From Methyloligella sp. (GTDB lineage: Bacteria > Pseudomonadota > Alphaproteobacteria > Rhizobiales > HXMU1428-3): a DNA stretch of 64,000 nt. Location of the stretch: NCBI GenBank assembly GCA_021604645.1, contig BQJJ01000002.1, forward strand, positions 310,001-374,000, given 5' to 3'. Positions 27,933 through 37,797 of this stretch are shown in pieces. Numbering within the stretch: position 1 is the stretch's first letter; the number at the start of each line of letters is the position of its first letter. The position numbers and the translations under genes were made by a program. Under the pieces are notes generated by a model. It made no database searches, had not been told where the DNA came from, and worked only from the letters and a program-made list of their open reading frames with translations.

Positions 27933-28271
27933 AGCCAAATCCCTAACCCTCAATAACTATAACAGCCAAGAGCATTGCTCTTGCATTTTCTTTTAGCGGT
28001 CCTTTGTCCCAAAAACCGGATCCACTTTTTGGCGGAGCGCTATTGCCATATCCATAAGGAGCTAAAAGCCCCAATGCAAGTCCTTCCTGCGAAATGTATG
28101 GAAAACAGGTTAATACAGAGAAAATCTCGATATTTAGTATTGACTGAAAAAATCTCTTTACAGTTCTTAGAAAGAATTAGCTGAAACGATGGGATAGTTC
28201 GTTCAAAAAACAAACAACCTTAAACATGAGGAATGAGTGATGAACTCTTCAAGCAATAGAAAAAACTAGCT

Positions 28272-28390
28272 ACACGATGAAGGAGCATTGCCTTCTTCAG
28301 GCAATGGGACATGGCAGCGCCAGCTGACCGGTGCCTAGTACCGCCTCTCGGAGTGCCCGCCGCTTCAGCGGCGGAATAGCACGTGAGAGA
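28272..28390 (+). repeat. Q multi-hairpin element, copy 2
   Basis: The order of parts is as in the copy at 11973: GATGAAGGAG; hairpin 1, ATTGCC with GGCAAT; GACATGGCA; hairpin 2, CAGC-GCCA-GCTG; hairpin 3, GGTGC-CTA-GTACC with one G-T pair; TCTCGGAG; hairpin 4, CCGCCGC with GCGGCGG; and GTGAGAGA. Arm sequences differ from other copies, but pairing is kept. Confidence 0.75.
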
Positions 28391-28396
28391 AAAAAT

Positions 28397-28426
28397 GCGG
28401 TTGCTGGTGGGCAACCCTGAAGCACA
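28397..28426 (+). repeat. R hairpin repeat, copy 3
   Basis: GGTTGC and GCAACC around TGGTGG, then CTGAAGCACA. It abuts the 3' side of the Q element at 28272-28390. An outer TGC/GCA pair extends the stem. Confidence 0.7.
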
Positions 28427-28443
28427 AAAAAGCCTCTTCTCTC

Positions 28444-29838
28444 TTAGCTCTTCACTTCCCAGTCAGTAAAGCCATCCCCGTCCATAAGAACAATATTCTT
28501 AGAAACCAATTCATCACGTAGTCGATCAGCCTCGGCCCAGTCTTTATTCTCACGCGCCTCTAAACGTGCCGCGATCAAAGCTTCAATTTCTTTCTCATCA
28601 ACATCAAGTTTGGGCGCACGAAGCTCAGCCCACTCCTCAACCGAATGAGATAATAATCCCATTAAGTTCGCAGAGGCTTTCAGGGCAGTTGGATTATCTT
28701 TTAATTGATGCAAAATTGAAATCGCTTTGGGTGTATTCAAATCATCAGCAAGGGCTGACAATAATCCGTCATCAAGAAGCTCAGATGAAATCTCATCCTC
28801 ACTTGCTTCACCTTCAGGTAAAACACCATACCAACCATCAAGCGTTTTCTGTGCAGCTGATAAATTAGCTTCAGTCCAGTTAATCGGTTGACGATAATGG
28901 GTCATCAACATAGCTAAACGAGCAACTTCCCCAGGCCATTTTTCAAGAACTTCATTCACGGTGATGAAATTGCCAAGACTCTTCGACATCTTCTCACCTT
29001 CAACCTGCAAATAGCCATTGTGCATCCAAATGTTGGCCATCTTGTCAGTTTCATGAGCGCAGCAACTTTGTGCAATTTCATTTTCATGATGAGGAAATAC
29101 CAAATCAATCCCGCCACCATGAATGTCAAACACTTCTCCAAGATGCGCCTTTGCCATAGCCGAACACTCAATATGCCAGCCAGGACGACCACGGCCATTT
29201 TTAGAAGCACCCTCACCCTGCCAAGGGCTATCCCACCCAGGCTCTTCATCAAGTGAAGGTTTCCAAAGCACAAAGTCCATCGGATCTTTTTTATAAGGCG
29301 CGACCTCAACACGGGCCCCCGCTTGCATTTCGTCAACAGAGCGGTTTGAAAGTTCACCATACCCCTTCATAGCCGGCACATGGAAAAGCACATGACCTGA
29401 AGCTTCATAGGCAAAGCCTTTTTCAATCAAAATCGTAATTAGAGCCTGCATTTCAGAAATATGTTCAGTAGCACGAGGCTGCACATCTGGTCTGTAGCAG
29501 TTCAGAGCCGTCATATCTTCTTGAAATTGCTTGTTGGTCCGCTCTGTTAATTCGCGAATATCAATACCTTCTTCAGCAGCTCGGGCATTAATCTTGTCAT
29601 CAACATCCGTAATATTCCGAACATAAGTCACATGATCCTCCCCATAAACATGGCGAAGAAGACGGTTCAAAACATCAAAGACAATGACAGGACGGGCATT
29701 CCCAATGTGCGCATAATCATAAACAGTCGGACCACAAACATAGAGCCCAACAACAGGTTTACCATCATTAGATGATGTATGTAGGGGTTCTAAAACTTGT
29801 TTTTGTTTAGATAGCGTATTGTAAAGCGTTATGGTCAC
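28444..29838 (-). CDS. cysS: Cysteinyl-tRNA synthetase
   Basis: It charges tRNA-Cys. The 464-residue class I synthetase starts at GTG with GGAG 7 nt before. The HIGH-type motif is YDYAHIGNARP near residue 39. Zinc ligands are visible in YVCGPTVYD, WHIECSAMA and FPHHENEIAQS, and the KMSKS motif is GEKMSKSLGNF near 273. The C-terminal anticodon-binding part is complete. Neighbours give no special context; a Q and an R repeat lie just after its stop. Confidence 0.97.
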   Translation of the reverse strand: MTITLYNTLSKQKQVLEPLHTSSNDGKPVVGLYVCGPTVYDYAHIGNARPVIVFDVLNRLLRHVYGEDHVTYVRNITDVDDKINARAAEEGIDIRELTERTNKQFQEDMTALNCYRPDVQPRATEHISEMQALITILIEKGFAYEASGHVLFHVPAMKGYGELSNRSVDEMQAGARVEVAPYKKDPMDFVLWKPSLDEEPGWDSPWQGEGASKNGRGRPGWHIECSAMAKAHLGEVFDIHGGGIDLVFPHHENEIAQSCCAHETDKMANIWMHNGYLQVEGEKMSKSLGNFITVNEVLEKWPGEVARLAMLMTHYRQPINWTEANLSAAQKTLDGWYGVLPEGEASEDEISSELLDDGLLSALADDLNTPKAISILHQLKDNPTALKASANLMGLLSHSVEEWAELRAPKLDVDEKEIEALIAARLEARENKDWAEADRLRDELVSKNIVLMDGDGFTDWEVKS

Positions 29839-30007
29839 ACCAGAACTCCGTTTTAAAAATATAATTAGATTGCGAATATAGAAATACCCAATAGAGAAAT
29901 ATCAAAATATTGAGAAGCCAAATAGCTCAAAAGCCAAACCTCACCTCAATGAGACGTTTGACTATATAACAAAGTTCAAAAGAAGTGGGAGAATAAAATG
30001 AAACTAA

Positions 30008-30580
30008 TTAAAAAGCTTTCAAAGAGGCAATAAGCAGTGCTTTCGCATCCAATACCCGTTGCATTTCCCCTGTCGCACGGCCAATCATCAGTGAACCCTG
30101 CATAGATGATAAAACCCAACCAGAAAGCACTCTGGAGTCAGCTTCAGGGTTAACCAGAGAAGCCTCCTGTAATTTCTTCATTATTGATAAAATCCAAGCC
30201 AATTGATCAGCAAAAAAACCATCAACTTCTCCTTGGACCGCCTCAGGCAAAACAGGATATTCCCCTGCCAATGAACCACAAAGACAAATTTTGTGCGGTT
30301 CTTCTTCAAAGATCAAATAAGCATGAAAATAATCATCCAAAAGCCCCCAATAATCTGCGCCACGCGAAGCCTCAGATTGCTTGATCACATCTTGAACCTC
30401 AGCCCGATACCGATGAACAACAGCTTTGGCCAAATCGCCCTTTGAGGGGAAATAATAGTGAATACTCGCCTTACGAATACCCACTTCATCCGAAATATCC
30501 TGATAGCTGATGGCACTATAGCCCCGAGATTGCAATAATCCCATAGCGCTATCAAGTATGCGGTCCTGTGTTCCACTCAT
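30008..30580 (-). CDS. TetR-family transcriptional regulator
   Basis: The 190-residue protein has the TetR helix-turn-helix at the N-terminus (YSAISYQDISDEVGIRKASI, then HYYFPSKGDLAKAVV, residues about 21-55). A C-terminal ligand domain of the type seen in YfiR/AcrR-like regulators includes KICLCGSLAGEYPVLPEAV near 107. The ligand and targets are unknown. The gap to the divergent DUF2865 gene is long and could include its operator, but I found no convincing palindrome there. Confidence 0.88.
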   Translation of the reverse strand: MSGTQDRILDSAMGLLQSRGYSAISYQDISDEVGIRKASIHYYFPSKGDLAKAVVHRYRAEVQDVIKQSEASRGADYWGLLDDYFHAYLIFEEEPHKICLCGSLAGEYPVLPEAVQGEVDGFFADQLAWILSIMKKLQEASLVNPEADSRVLSGWVLSSMQGSLMIGRATGEMQRVLDAKALLIASLKAF

Positions 30581-31002
30581 AGAAAAAATAAAGCCTTTAG
30601 TTCATTAAAAACAAGAGATAAGAAAATACCTCACCGCTTATTTATAATTGATAAGTCCAACATTCATTGATCAGGGTCAAGAGAAGAGCCCTATTTTTAT
30701 AGATAGCCCTCATCTAAAATATAGTGAAAACACATGAAAAAACCTTAATTAGCCTGCATTTTTGCTGTAAAATAAATATATGCCAATTCAGTTAAACATG
30801 TCAGTAAAACATGGGCCAAACCAGTTAAGTTAATTCAAATTTCATTAATACAATCAAATATGAATTAATATTTGCTAATTTAGGTGAACAAAGCAAGTCT
30901 ATCAAAGTTGAATATATGAACCATTTTAGTGGTTAAAAACACAAAAAAATCAATAATAAACCAACGATAGCACATTAAAGAAATAATATTCGGGATCATC
31001 AA
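30581..31002. other. Intergenic region between tetR-type gene and DUF2865 gene
   Basis: 422 nt, strongly AT-rich, between two divergent genes. It should contain both promoters. I see no clear operator, hairpin or small ORF with a ribosome site. Confidence 0.4.
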
Positions 31003-32052
31003 ATGGCAAGAGCGAGCTCTTCAGGAAAATCAACCCCCTTAAGAATTATAAAATTCTTTAGTCTAGCTGCCATTTTTATTTGCATATTCCTTTATTTACC
31101 TGCCCTTGCACAACAACGCAGCCCAGATCATCAAAGATATTGCCTAAAGCTAGAGGGACAACTCGCTAAAACCTACCAAAAAGATCAGGGCGTCGGTGTT
31201 AATCGAGCAAAGCTTAAATTAAACATTCGCAATGTCGAACGAACCTATCATCGCTTAAATTATGATGCTGACAGACGAAACTGCTATTCTCAATTCCTTT
31301 TCTCAAAAGAATTACGAAGAACCCCTCGCTGTATTCGCATTCATAAAAAAATCATAAGAGCAAAACGGCAATTAAGAACCCTAAACAGACAATTAGAAAA
31401 CCTTCTTCACAGAGGCAGCAACAAACAAGAAATCAGATCGGATCTCATACGAGCGTTAGCGAGAAATAAATGCGGGCGCCAATATGAGAGAGAAGACAGA
31501 AAACGCAATTCCTTCAGCAACTGGTTCGATGATGGTTTCTTCGGTGGCAGCACAAGAGAGCCTGACTATAACCCACAAGATCGTTTCAGGTTCACCACCC
31601 ACCGTACCCTTTGCGTCCGTTTGTGTGATGGCTACTATTTCCCAATGAGCTTTGCCACAACAACCAATCGCTTCAGCACAGATGAACTAACTTGCCAATC
31701 TAAATGTGCAGCACCTGCCAAACTATTCACTTACCCTAACCCTGGTGGCAACCCTCAGCAAATGTATTCAATCAATGGTGTCCCGTATGGAGACCTGAAA
31801 AATGCCTGGAAGTTTAAAAAGGAATTTGTAAGAGGCTGCTCTTGCAAAGCGGCAGAATACGACCCAGTCCTGTTAGAAGCAAAACCAGAAACTGCAAAAG
31901 AAGAAAACACACCCTCAGAAACGGACAAAACCTCAAAAGACGAGGCGCCTAAAAAAGAACAGGCAAAAAAATCAGAGGATCAATCCGCTTCCAAAAGCGA
32001 AAACCCATCAGTACTAAAAAAGACAGTGACACTGCAAAAAGCTGAAAAATAA
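31003..32052 (+). CDS. DUF2865-family exported protein
   Basis: The 349-residue protein has an N-terminal signal segment (about residues 15-37, ending PALAQQ). A basic helical region follows, with spaced Cys residues (YCLKLEGQLA, NCYSQF, RCIRIHKK, KCGRQYERE). The DUF2865 core comes next (TLCVRLCDGYYFPMSFATT near residue 199, then CQSKCAAPAKLFTYPNPGG and FVRGCSCKAAEYDP). The last 50 residues are a Lys/Glu/Ser-rich tail without fold. DUF2865 proteins are found in Rhizobiales; many paired Cys suggest a disulfide-rich periplasmic protein. Function unknown. Confidence 0.82.
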   Translation: MARASSSGKSTPLRIIKFFSLAAIFICIFLYLPALAQQRSPDHQRYCLKLEGQLAKTYQKDQGVGVNRAKLKLNIRNVERTYHRLNYDADRRNCYSQFLFSKELRRTPRCIRIHKKIIRAKRQLRTLNRQLENLLHRGSNKQEIRSDLIRALARNKCGRQYEREDRKRNSFSNWFDDGFFGGSTREPDYNPQDRFRFTTHRTLCVRLCDGYYFPMSFATTTNRFSTDELTCQSKCAAPAKLFTYPNPGGNPQQMYSINGVPYGDLKNAWKFKKEFVRGCSCKAAEYDPVLLEAKPETAKEENTPSETDKTSKDEAPKKEQAKKSEDQSASKSENPSVLKKTVTLQKAEK

Positions 32053-32229
32053 CAAGAAATAAGGCTGCATATTTAAATTTCACGCAGGGAAACAACCAGC
32101 TGAAATATAACAACCTAATGACATTCAAAGAAATTTTAAGGCGATGTGGATTACCACACTATTGTCAACATATCGTCACGGCCTCTCTTTATGTTGCTCA
32201 TAGTTCATGAGTACTTGGAGGGCAATATC

Positions 32230-32823
32230 ATGTTTAGTTTAGTAAAACGTCCGATAGAAATAGACGACCTCACTGAGGTCCGTTACCTACATAGTTCTGC
32301 ATTTAGAATGTGCGGCGCAGAACATCATACAGAAGAAGAAATCAACGCATATTTATCAAGAATAAATTCAGTCGAATATATTAGAGAATGCACAAATTGT
32401 AACCTTGTCGGGTTGTGGCACAATCACATTCTCATCGGCACAGCAGGGTGGTGTCCATCAACGGATAATCGTTCAACAGCGCGAATGCGAAAAATCTATA
32501 TCCATAGTTTCTATGTTGGCCTGGGGTTAGGCCGGATGATGGTAGAACACGCTGAAAACAGAGCAAGTGACGCAGGGTTTGACGAATATAGCGTAAGAAC
32601 AAATTTAAGTGCTGCTGCATTCTTTGAAAGCATTGGCTATGCAACAAGTTCTCATGGAGCCCTAAACACACCCATCGGGCCAGATATTCCAATCACCTAT
32701 ATGCGGAAATCAAAAACAAAACAAATCCCATCAAACAATAACTTGCAGCAACAACCTATAAACCCTGCCGTTCCTGAAAATATCGCTATCTATCAACAAC
32801 AAGATATTAAAGTGACGGGTTAA
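32230..32823 (+). CDS. GNAT-family N-acetyltransferase
   Basis: I chose the ATG at 32230, which has a GGAGGG site 8 nt before it; a GTG 28 codons earlier is less likely. The roughly 197-residue protein has the GNAT fold with IGTAGWCPS and the acetyl-CoA loop FYVGLGLGRMMVEHAE (Q/RxxGxG/A type). SAAAFFESIGYATSS follows in the fourth conserved block. The N-terminal part carries several Cys and His residues. The substrate is unknown. The last 35 residues are Gln/Asn-rich and probably unstructured. Confidence 0.82.
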   Translation: MFSLVKRPIEIDDLTEVRYLHSSAFRMCGAEHHTEEEINAYLSRINSVEYIRECTNCNLVGLWHNHILIGTAGWCPSTDNRSTARMRKIYIHSFYVGLGLGRMMVEHAENRASDAGFDEYSVRTNLSAAAFFESIGYATSSHGALNTPIGPDIPITYMRKSKTKQIPSNNNLQQQPINPAVPENIAIYQQQDIKVTG

Positions 32824-32852
32824 AAATAGTTTGAATAGTACAAGAAAACAAA

Positions 32853-32880
32853 AAAAGAGAGGTCAGTGACCTCTCTTTTT
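32853..32880. terminator. Bidirectional terminator between the GNAT gene and gltX
   Basis: AAAGAGAGGTCA and TGACCTCTCTTT form a 12-bp inverted repeat flanked by A and T runs, so it can act on both converging transcripts. Confidence 0.85.
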
Positions 32881-32895
32881 ATTCATTTTACAATA

Positions 32896-34233
32896 TTAGA
32901 CAACTTCACCCTTCAAGCGTCCAGCTGCACGATCAGGCCCAATCAAAGGCAGCAAAGCTTTTAACTCAGGTCCATGCGGTTGCCCTGTCAAACTTAAACG
33001 TAACGGTTGAAACAAAGCTTTCCCTTTAGCGCCGGTTGCCTCTTTAACCGCTTTTGTAAACGTCCCCCAGCTAGTCTCATCATAAGGCCCTTCAGGCAAA
33101 ACACTCAAAGCTTTAGCGCAAAATTCAGCGTCTTCAATAACCGGATCAATCGGCCCGTTTACAACCTTCCACCAAAGCTTAACATCTTCAAATTTTTCTA
33201 TATTGCCCCGCACAGCATCCCAAAACGCTTCAGCACCCTCAATTCCCAATTCAGCAAGACGTGTTTGAACAACTGAAAATTCCGTCTCATGCAAAAGCTT
33301 AGCATTAATAAGCTCAAGCTCAGCCACATCAAACTTAGCTGGCGAACGGCTTAATTTTTCAAATGCAAATTCCTTGAAAATCGTCTCAGTTGTTTGGTGC
33401 GGTACAATTGGGTTTGATGAACCAATACTCGCCGCATGGCTCACAACAGCCATTGCTTCAATCCCGTCTTCACGGAATGAAGAAATCGATAGGCTTCCCA
33501 AACGTTTTGAAAGCCCTTCTCCCTCTTTACCAACCAACAAATTATGATGCGCAAACACAGGCGCTTGTGCACCCAGCGCTTCAAAAATCTGAATTTGTGC
33601 CCCCGTATTCGCCACATGGTCTTCACCGCGAATAACATGGCTCACCTTAAACTCAATATCATCAATCACACTCGGCAATGTGTAAAGATAGCTCCCATCT
33701 TCACGAATAAGAATGGGGTCAGAAAGCGACGATGCTTCAATGGATTGTTCACCGCGCACAAGGTCAGTCCAAACAACAGAACGATCTTCAAGCTTAAAGC
33801 GCCAATGCGGCTTGCGCCCCTCAGCTTCCAATTCAGCCCGTTCCTCGTCAGTCATGTCTAATGCAGCCCGGTCATAAACAGGCGGAAGCCCACGAGACAT
33901 CTGCCGCTTACGTTTGCGGTCAAGTTCATCAGCTGTCTCATAACACGGATAAAGTCGGCCTTCTGCCTTTAAATTCTCAACAACCGCATCATATTTATCA
34001 AACCGTGTTGATTGCCGCGCTTCAAAATCCCACGTCAAACCTAGCCAGGTGAGATCAGCCTTAATGCCATCCACATACTCTTCTTTAGAGCGCTCCAAAT
34101 CCGTATCATCAATCCGCAGCATAAACTGGCCGCCTTCTGCACGAGCATAAAGCCAGTTGATCAATGCAGGACGTAAATTACCAATATGGATTTTCCCCGT
34201 CGGGCTTGGCGCAAAGCGCGTAATCACAGTCAT
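32896..34233 (-). CDS. gltX: Glutamyl-tRNA synthetase
   Basis: The 445-residue class I synthetase has RFAPSPTGKIHIGNLRPAL with the HIGH-type motif, LRIDDTDLERSKEEY, VIRGEDHVANTGAQIQIFEALG, and the KMSKS-type GLSKRLGSLS. Alphaproteobacteria often have two GltX paralogues, one of which also charges tRNA-Gln for the amidotransferase route; which type this is cannot be decided from the window. Length and motif spacing are normal. It is followed upstream by nadE on the same strand with about 100 nt between. Confidence 0.94.
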   Translation of the reverse strand: MTVITRFAPSPTGKIHIGNLRPALINWLYARAEGGQFMLRIDDTDLERSKEEYVDGIKADLTWLGLTWDFEARQSTRFDKYDAVVENLKAEGRLYPCYETADELDRKRKRQMSRGLPPVYDRAALDMTDEERAELEAEGRKPHWRFKLEDRSVVWTDLVRGEQSIEASSLSDPILIREDGSYLYTLPSVIDDIEFKVSHVIRGEDHVANTGAQIQIFEALGAQAPVFAHHNLLVGKEGEGLSKRLGSLSISSFREDGIEAMAVVSHAASIGSSNPIVPHQTTETIFKEFAFEKLSRSPAKFDVAELELINAKLLHETEFSVVQTRLAELGIEGAEAFWDAVRGNIEKFEDVKLWWKVVNGPIDPVIEDAEFCAKALSVLPEGPYDETSWGTFTKAVKEATGAKGKALFQPLRLSLTGQPHGPELKALLPLIGPDRAAGRLKGEVV

Positions 34234-34337
34234 TTTAATCTCTATTCTTTCAAACTAAAGTAAGGTCAGAACCTTTTAAGTTATAGGGTCTACACCAATC
34301 AACTTGCCATTGCCTCAATAATAAAGAGCGCCCAATT

Positions 34338-36008
34338 CTATTGATCTCTATATTTATTAGTAATCGGGTATCGCCGCCCGCGCCCAAAATTCTTAGATGA
34401 TATTTTAACACCCGGTGCCGCCTGCCGGCGTTTATATTCAGCCAAGTAAACCAAATGCTCAATGCGCTTCACTTCACTCAACTCATAGCCACCTTGCAAG
34501 GCAATCTGAGAAACTGGCAGCTCTTTCTCAATTAAACACTCCAGAATATCATCAAGTTCGTCATAGGGCGGCAAACTATCCTGATCCGTCTGATTTTCAC
34601 GCAATTCAGCTGTAGGCGCCTTTGTAATGATATTTTCAGGAATAACAACACCACTTGGCCCCAAACATCCTTCTGGCAAGACCTCATTTCGCAGTGCTGA
34701 AAGTTTATAAACTTTTGTTTTATAGAGATCTTTTATCGGGTTAAAGCCACCATTCATATCCCCATACAAAGTCGCATAACCAACAGAAACTTCTGATTTA
34801 TTGCCCGTAGTCACCAGCATGTCACCGGTTTTGTTAGAAAGCGCCATCAAAACAACACCGCGCAAGCGAGATTGAATGTTTTCTTCAGTCACCCCACCAA
34901 TACCATCAGGCATCGCAGGTGAAATCACACCGCTAACAGCTTCAACAGCATCTGCAATTGGTAACGTTTCGTAAGCAACGCCCAAATTCTTCGCGCACTC
35001 AGCTGCATCATCAAAACTATCTTGCGCTGTATAATGATAGGGAAGCATCACACAATGCACGCGGTCAGCCCCAAGAGCATCAACAGCCATCGCCGCACAT
35101 AGCGCACTATCAATGCCACCAGAGAGCCCCAGCACAACCCCTTTAAAGCCGTTCTTATTTACATAATCGCGCAAGCCAACCACACAAGCTGTATAAGCAG
35201 AAACATCACCTTCATCAATCGGATGAATATCTCCCTTGACCACGCGCCAACTCTCACCAGTACGCTCAAATTCTACCAAGCCAATATGCTCTTGAAACCT
35301 TGGAAACTGAGCTCCCAATGAACAATCCCCATTGAGAACCAAACTGTCTCCATCAAAGACAAGCTCATCCTGGCCACCAACCTGGTTCACGTAAATCAGA
35401 GGAAGCTTCGTCTCCGTAACCCGAGCAACCGCAATGTTCATTCGAATATCATGCTTATCAAGACGATAAGGCGAACCATGAAGTGAAACCAGAATTTCAG
35501 CCCCTGTTTCTTCTAGACATTCAGGAACTTCACTGGTCCAAATATCTTCACAGATAGGGACACCTAAACGCACCCCCTTAAAATTGATCGGCCCCGGCAA
35601 AGGCCCCGCCTCGAAAACGCGCTTTTCGTCAAACACACCATAATTCGGCAAATCAACTTTATAGCGAGTGGTAGAAATCTCACCATCTTCAAGCAAAAGC
35701 ACCGCGTTATAAAGAGAGCTACTCTCTCCCTTTTCTTCCAGCCATGGTGCGCCAACTAAAATTGCAGGTCCCTCAGAAGTCACTTTCGCAAGGTCTAACG
35801 CGGCTTGTTTCACAGCCTCTTGAAAAGAAGGTCTAAGCACTAAATCTTCAGGTGGATAGCCTGTGATGAAAAGCTCAGGCAAAACCAACATATCTGCCCC
35901 AAGCTCTTTGGCTTTGGCATGCGCATCTCTTGCAAGGGCCACATTCCCCGGCAAATCACCCATAACAGGGTTTACTTGCCCCAATGCAAATTTTAAACGG
36001 TCAGTCAT
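34338..36008 (-). CDS. nadE: Glutamine-dependent NAD+ synthetase
   Basis: It amidates nicotinate adenine dinucleotide to NAD+ using glutamine. The 556 residues comprise an N-terminal nitrilase-type glutaminase domain with the Glu (VLPELFITGYPPEDL), Lys (YKVDLPNYGVFDEKRVF) and Cys (GVPICEDIW) of the triad. The C-terminal synthetase domain has the P-loop VLGLSGGIDSAL near residue 289 and KSEVSVGYATLYGDMNGGFN. Both active sites look intact, so it should not need a separate ammonia source. Confidence 0.95.
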   Translation of the reverse strand: MTDRLKFALGQVNPVMGDLPGNVALARDAHAKAKELGADMLVLPELFITGYPPEDLVLRPSFQEAVKQAALDLAKVTSEGPAILVGAPWLEEKGESSSLYNAVLLLEDGEISTTRYKVDLPNYGVFDEKRVFEAGPLPGPINFKGVRLGVPICEDIWTSEVPECLEETGAEILVSLHGSPYRLDKHDIRMNIAVARVTETKLPLIYVNQVGGQDELVFDGDSLVLNGDCSLGAQFPRFQEHIGLVEFERTGESWRVVKGDIHPIDEGDVSAYTACVVGLRDYVNKNGFKGVVLGLSGGIDSALCAAMAVDALGADRVHCVMLPYHYTAQDSFDDAAECAKNLGVAYETLPIADAVEAVSGVISPAMPDGIGGVTEENIQSRLRGVVLMALSNKTGDMLVTTGNKSEVSVGYATLYGDMNGGFNPIKDLYKTKVYKLSALRNEVLPEGCLGPSGVVIPENIITKAPTAELRENQTDQDSLPPYDELDDILECLIEKELPVSQIALQGGYELSEVKRIEHLVYLAEYKRRQAAPGVKISSKNFGRGRRYPITNKYRDQ

Positions 36009-36098
36009 TTTTGCCCCGTCTCAATATTCTTTATCCGGTATCTTAAATAGGTGTTATCTAAAAAAGTTTATATAGCAAACTCTTAATCCAGACAAAAA

Positions 36099-36149
36099 AA
36101 AACCGCGCACTCAAAAGGAATGAAATTCTCTAAATTCGTGCGCGGTTTT
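36099..36149 (-). terminator. Terminator of the DAHP synthase gene
   Basis: AAAACCGCGCAC and GTGCGCGGTTTT form a perfect 12-bp stem with a long 27-nt loop. On the minus strand it continues into a T run. It begins about 10 nt after the stop codon of the gene at 36161. Confidence 0.8.
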
Positions 36150-36160
36150 ATTATTTTAAT

Positions 36161-37567
36161 TTAAGCTGTTTTTGCTTCAGAAACACGGTTACCGTGACGG
36201 TCTTTCTTCATGCGTTCTGCAATAAGGAAAGCAAGCTCCAAAGCCTGATCAGCATTAAGACGTGGATCACAATGAGTATGATAACGTGCTGATAAATCAG
36301 CTTCTTTCACTGTTTTCGCCCCGCCAATACATTCGGTTACATTCTTGCCAGTCATTTCAACATGAACGCCGCCCGCATGCACCCGCTCAGCTTGGCAAAT
36401 ATCAAAGAAGCTTTCAACTTCACTTAACACCAAATCAAACGGGCGTGTTTTATATCCAGTAGACGCTTTAATCGTATTGCCATGCATCGGATCACAAGAC
36501 CAAACAACCTTGCGGCCTTCTTCTTGCACCTTACGCACCAAGCGCGGCAAATGCTCTTGCACATCATCAGCACCAAAGCGGCAAATCAATGTCAAACGAC
36601 CTGCTTCATCTTCAGGGTTCAACGTGTCAATCAAACGCATCAAATCATCATCAGAAATAGAAGGACCACATTTCAAACCAATTGGGTTTTTAATGCCGCG
36701 CATAAACTCAACATGAGCATGGTCAACCTGGCGAGTTCTATCTCCTATCCAGATAAAGTGACCAGACGTGGCATATGTCTCACCTGACGTTGAATCAACC
36801 CGAGCAAAAGCTTCCTCATAACCAAGCAACAAAGCTTCATGGCTAGTAAAAAAGTTAGTCGCTGTAAGTTGGCGTGTATTGTCAGAATTAATCCCGCACG
36901 CCTTCATGAAATCCAGTGTCTCAGTAATCCGAGTTGCAATTTCACCAAATCGTTCAGCTGCAGGGCTATTTTCCAAAAAGCCTAAAGTCCATCTGTGCAC
37001 ATGTTCAAGGTTCGCATAACCACCCTGCGCAAATGCACGCAAAAGATTTAGCGTTGCTGCAGACTGGCGATAAGCTTTCAGCTGACGGCGCGGATCAGGA
37101 ATACGATCCTCCTCAGTGAAGTCGATACCATTAATAATGTCACCGCGATAAGACGGCAGTTCAACACCATCTTTAGATTCCATCGGCGCTGAGCGAGGTT
37201 TCGCAAATTGTCCGGCAATTCTACCAACTTTCACAACAGGCACAGAACCAGCATAAGTTAAAACCACAGCCATTTGCAGCATAACTCTAAAAAAGTCGCG
37301 AATATTGTCTCCATGGTGCTCACTAAAGCTTTCAGCGCAATCTCCACCTTGCAGCAAAAAGCCTTCACCTGCAGCAACACGTCCTAAACGTGCCTTAAGG
37401 TCACGAGCTTCACCTGCAAAAACCAAAGGAGGAAATGAACCAAGAGTTTGCTCAACTTCTTTAAGCTCATCCATATTTGGATAATCAGGCACTTGCACAA
37501 TAGGCTTAGACCGCCAGCTATTTGGGCTCCATTTTTGGCCCCGGTTCTGGCTTGAAGACTCTGCCAT
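36161..37567 (-). CDS. 3-deoxy-7-phosphoheptulonate synthase, class II
   Basis: It condenses phosphoenolpyruvate and erythrose-4-phosphate, the first step of the shikimate pathway; aroQ at 2006 catalyses the third. The start chosen is the ATG at 37567 with GGGAG 11 nt upstream; a GTG 4 codons earlier overlaps that site. The protein has about 468 residues and the plant/mycobacterial class II signatures [42 protein letters not shown], and [14 protein letters not shown]. No class I feedback domain is present. Confidence 0.94.
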   Translation of the reverse strand: MAESSSQNRGQKWSPNSWRSKPIVQVPDYPNMDELKEVEQTLGSFPPLVFAGEARDLKARLGRVAAGEGFLLQGGDCAESFSEHHGDNIRDFFRVMLQMAVVLTYAGSVPVVKVGRIAGQFAKPRSAPMESKDGVELPSYRGDIINGIDFTEEDRIPDPRRQLKAYRQSAATLNLLRAFAQGGYANLEHVHRWTLGFLENSPAAERFGEIATRITETLDFMKACGINSDNTRQLTATNFFTSHEALLLGYEEAFARVDSTSGETYATSGHFIWIGDRTRQVDHAHVEFMRGIKNPIGLKCGPSISDDDLMRLIDTLNPEDEAGRLTLICRFGADDVQEHLPRLVRKVQEEGRKVVWSCDPMHGNTIKASTGYKTRPFDLVLSEVESFFDICQAERVHAGGVHVEMTGKNVTECIGGAKTVKEADLSARYHTHCDPRLNADQALELAFLIAERMKKDRHGNRVSEAKTA

Positions 37568-37797
37568 AACAATAAACACTCCCTATCAAAAAGGTAAAAA
37601 AGTAATAGTCAAAATAAAGTCAAAAGACATATAACATATCCACTATGAGCAAAGATCTATAAAGAAACAGCCATAGGAATACGATTTGATAATTTTAAGG
37701 GAAACCCCTCATTAAAGAAAGGGGTTATAGGCCATTTGGCAGCAATTTACCAATCCAAAATAAGAAAAAAGCCTTTTTTTGAGATGAGGCCCTAAGC

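Larger units (their letters stand above)
27933..28443. other. Intergenic region between cysS and cimA
   Basis: 511 nt. The half nearest cimA should hold the cimA promoter, although I see no clear boxes. The half nearest cysS contains a Q element (28272-28390) followed 6 nt later by an R hairpin (28397-28426). Frames of 60-69 codons on either strand here are artefacts of these repeats. Confidence 0.5.

Noticed and set aside
28220-28414. 64-codon minus-strand frame near cysS
   Set aside because: It is the translation of a Q element plus an R hairpin.
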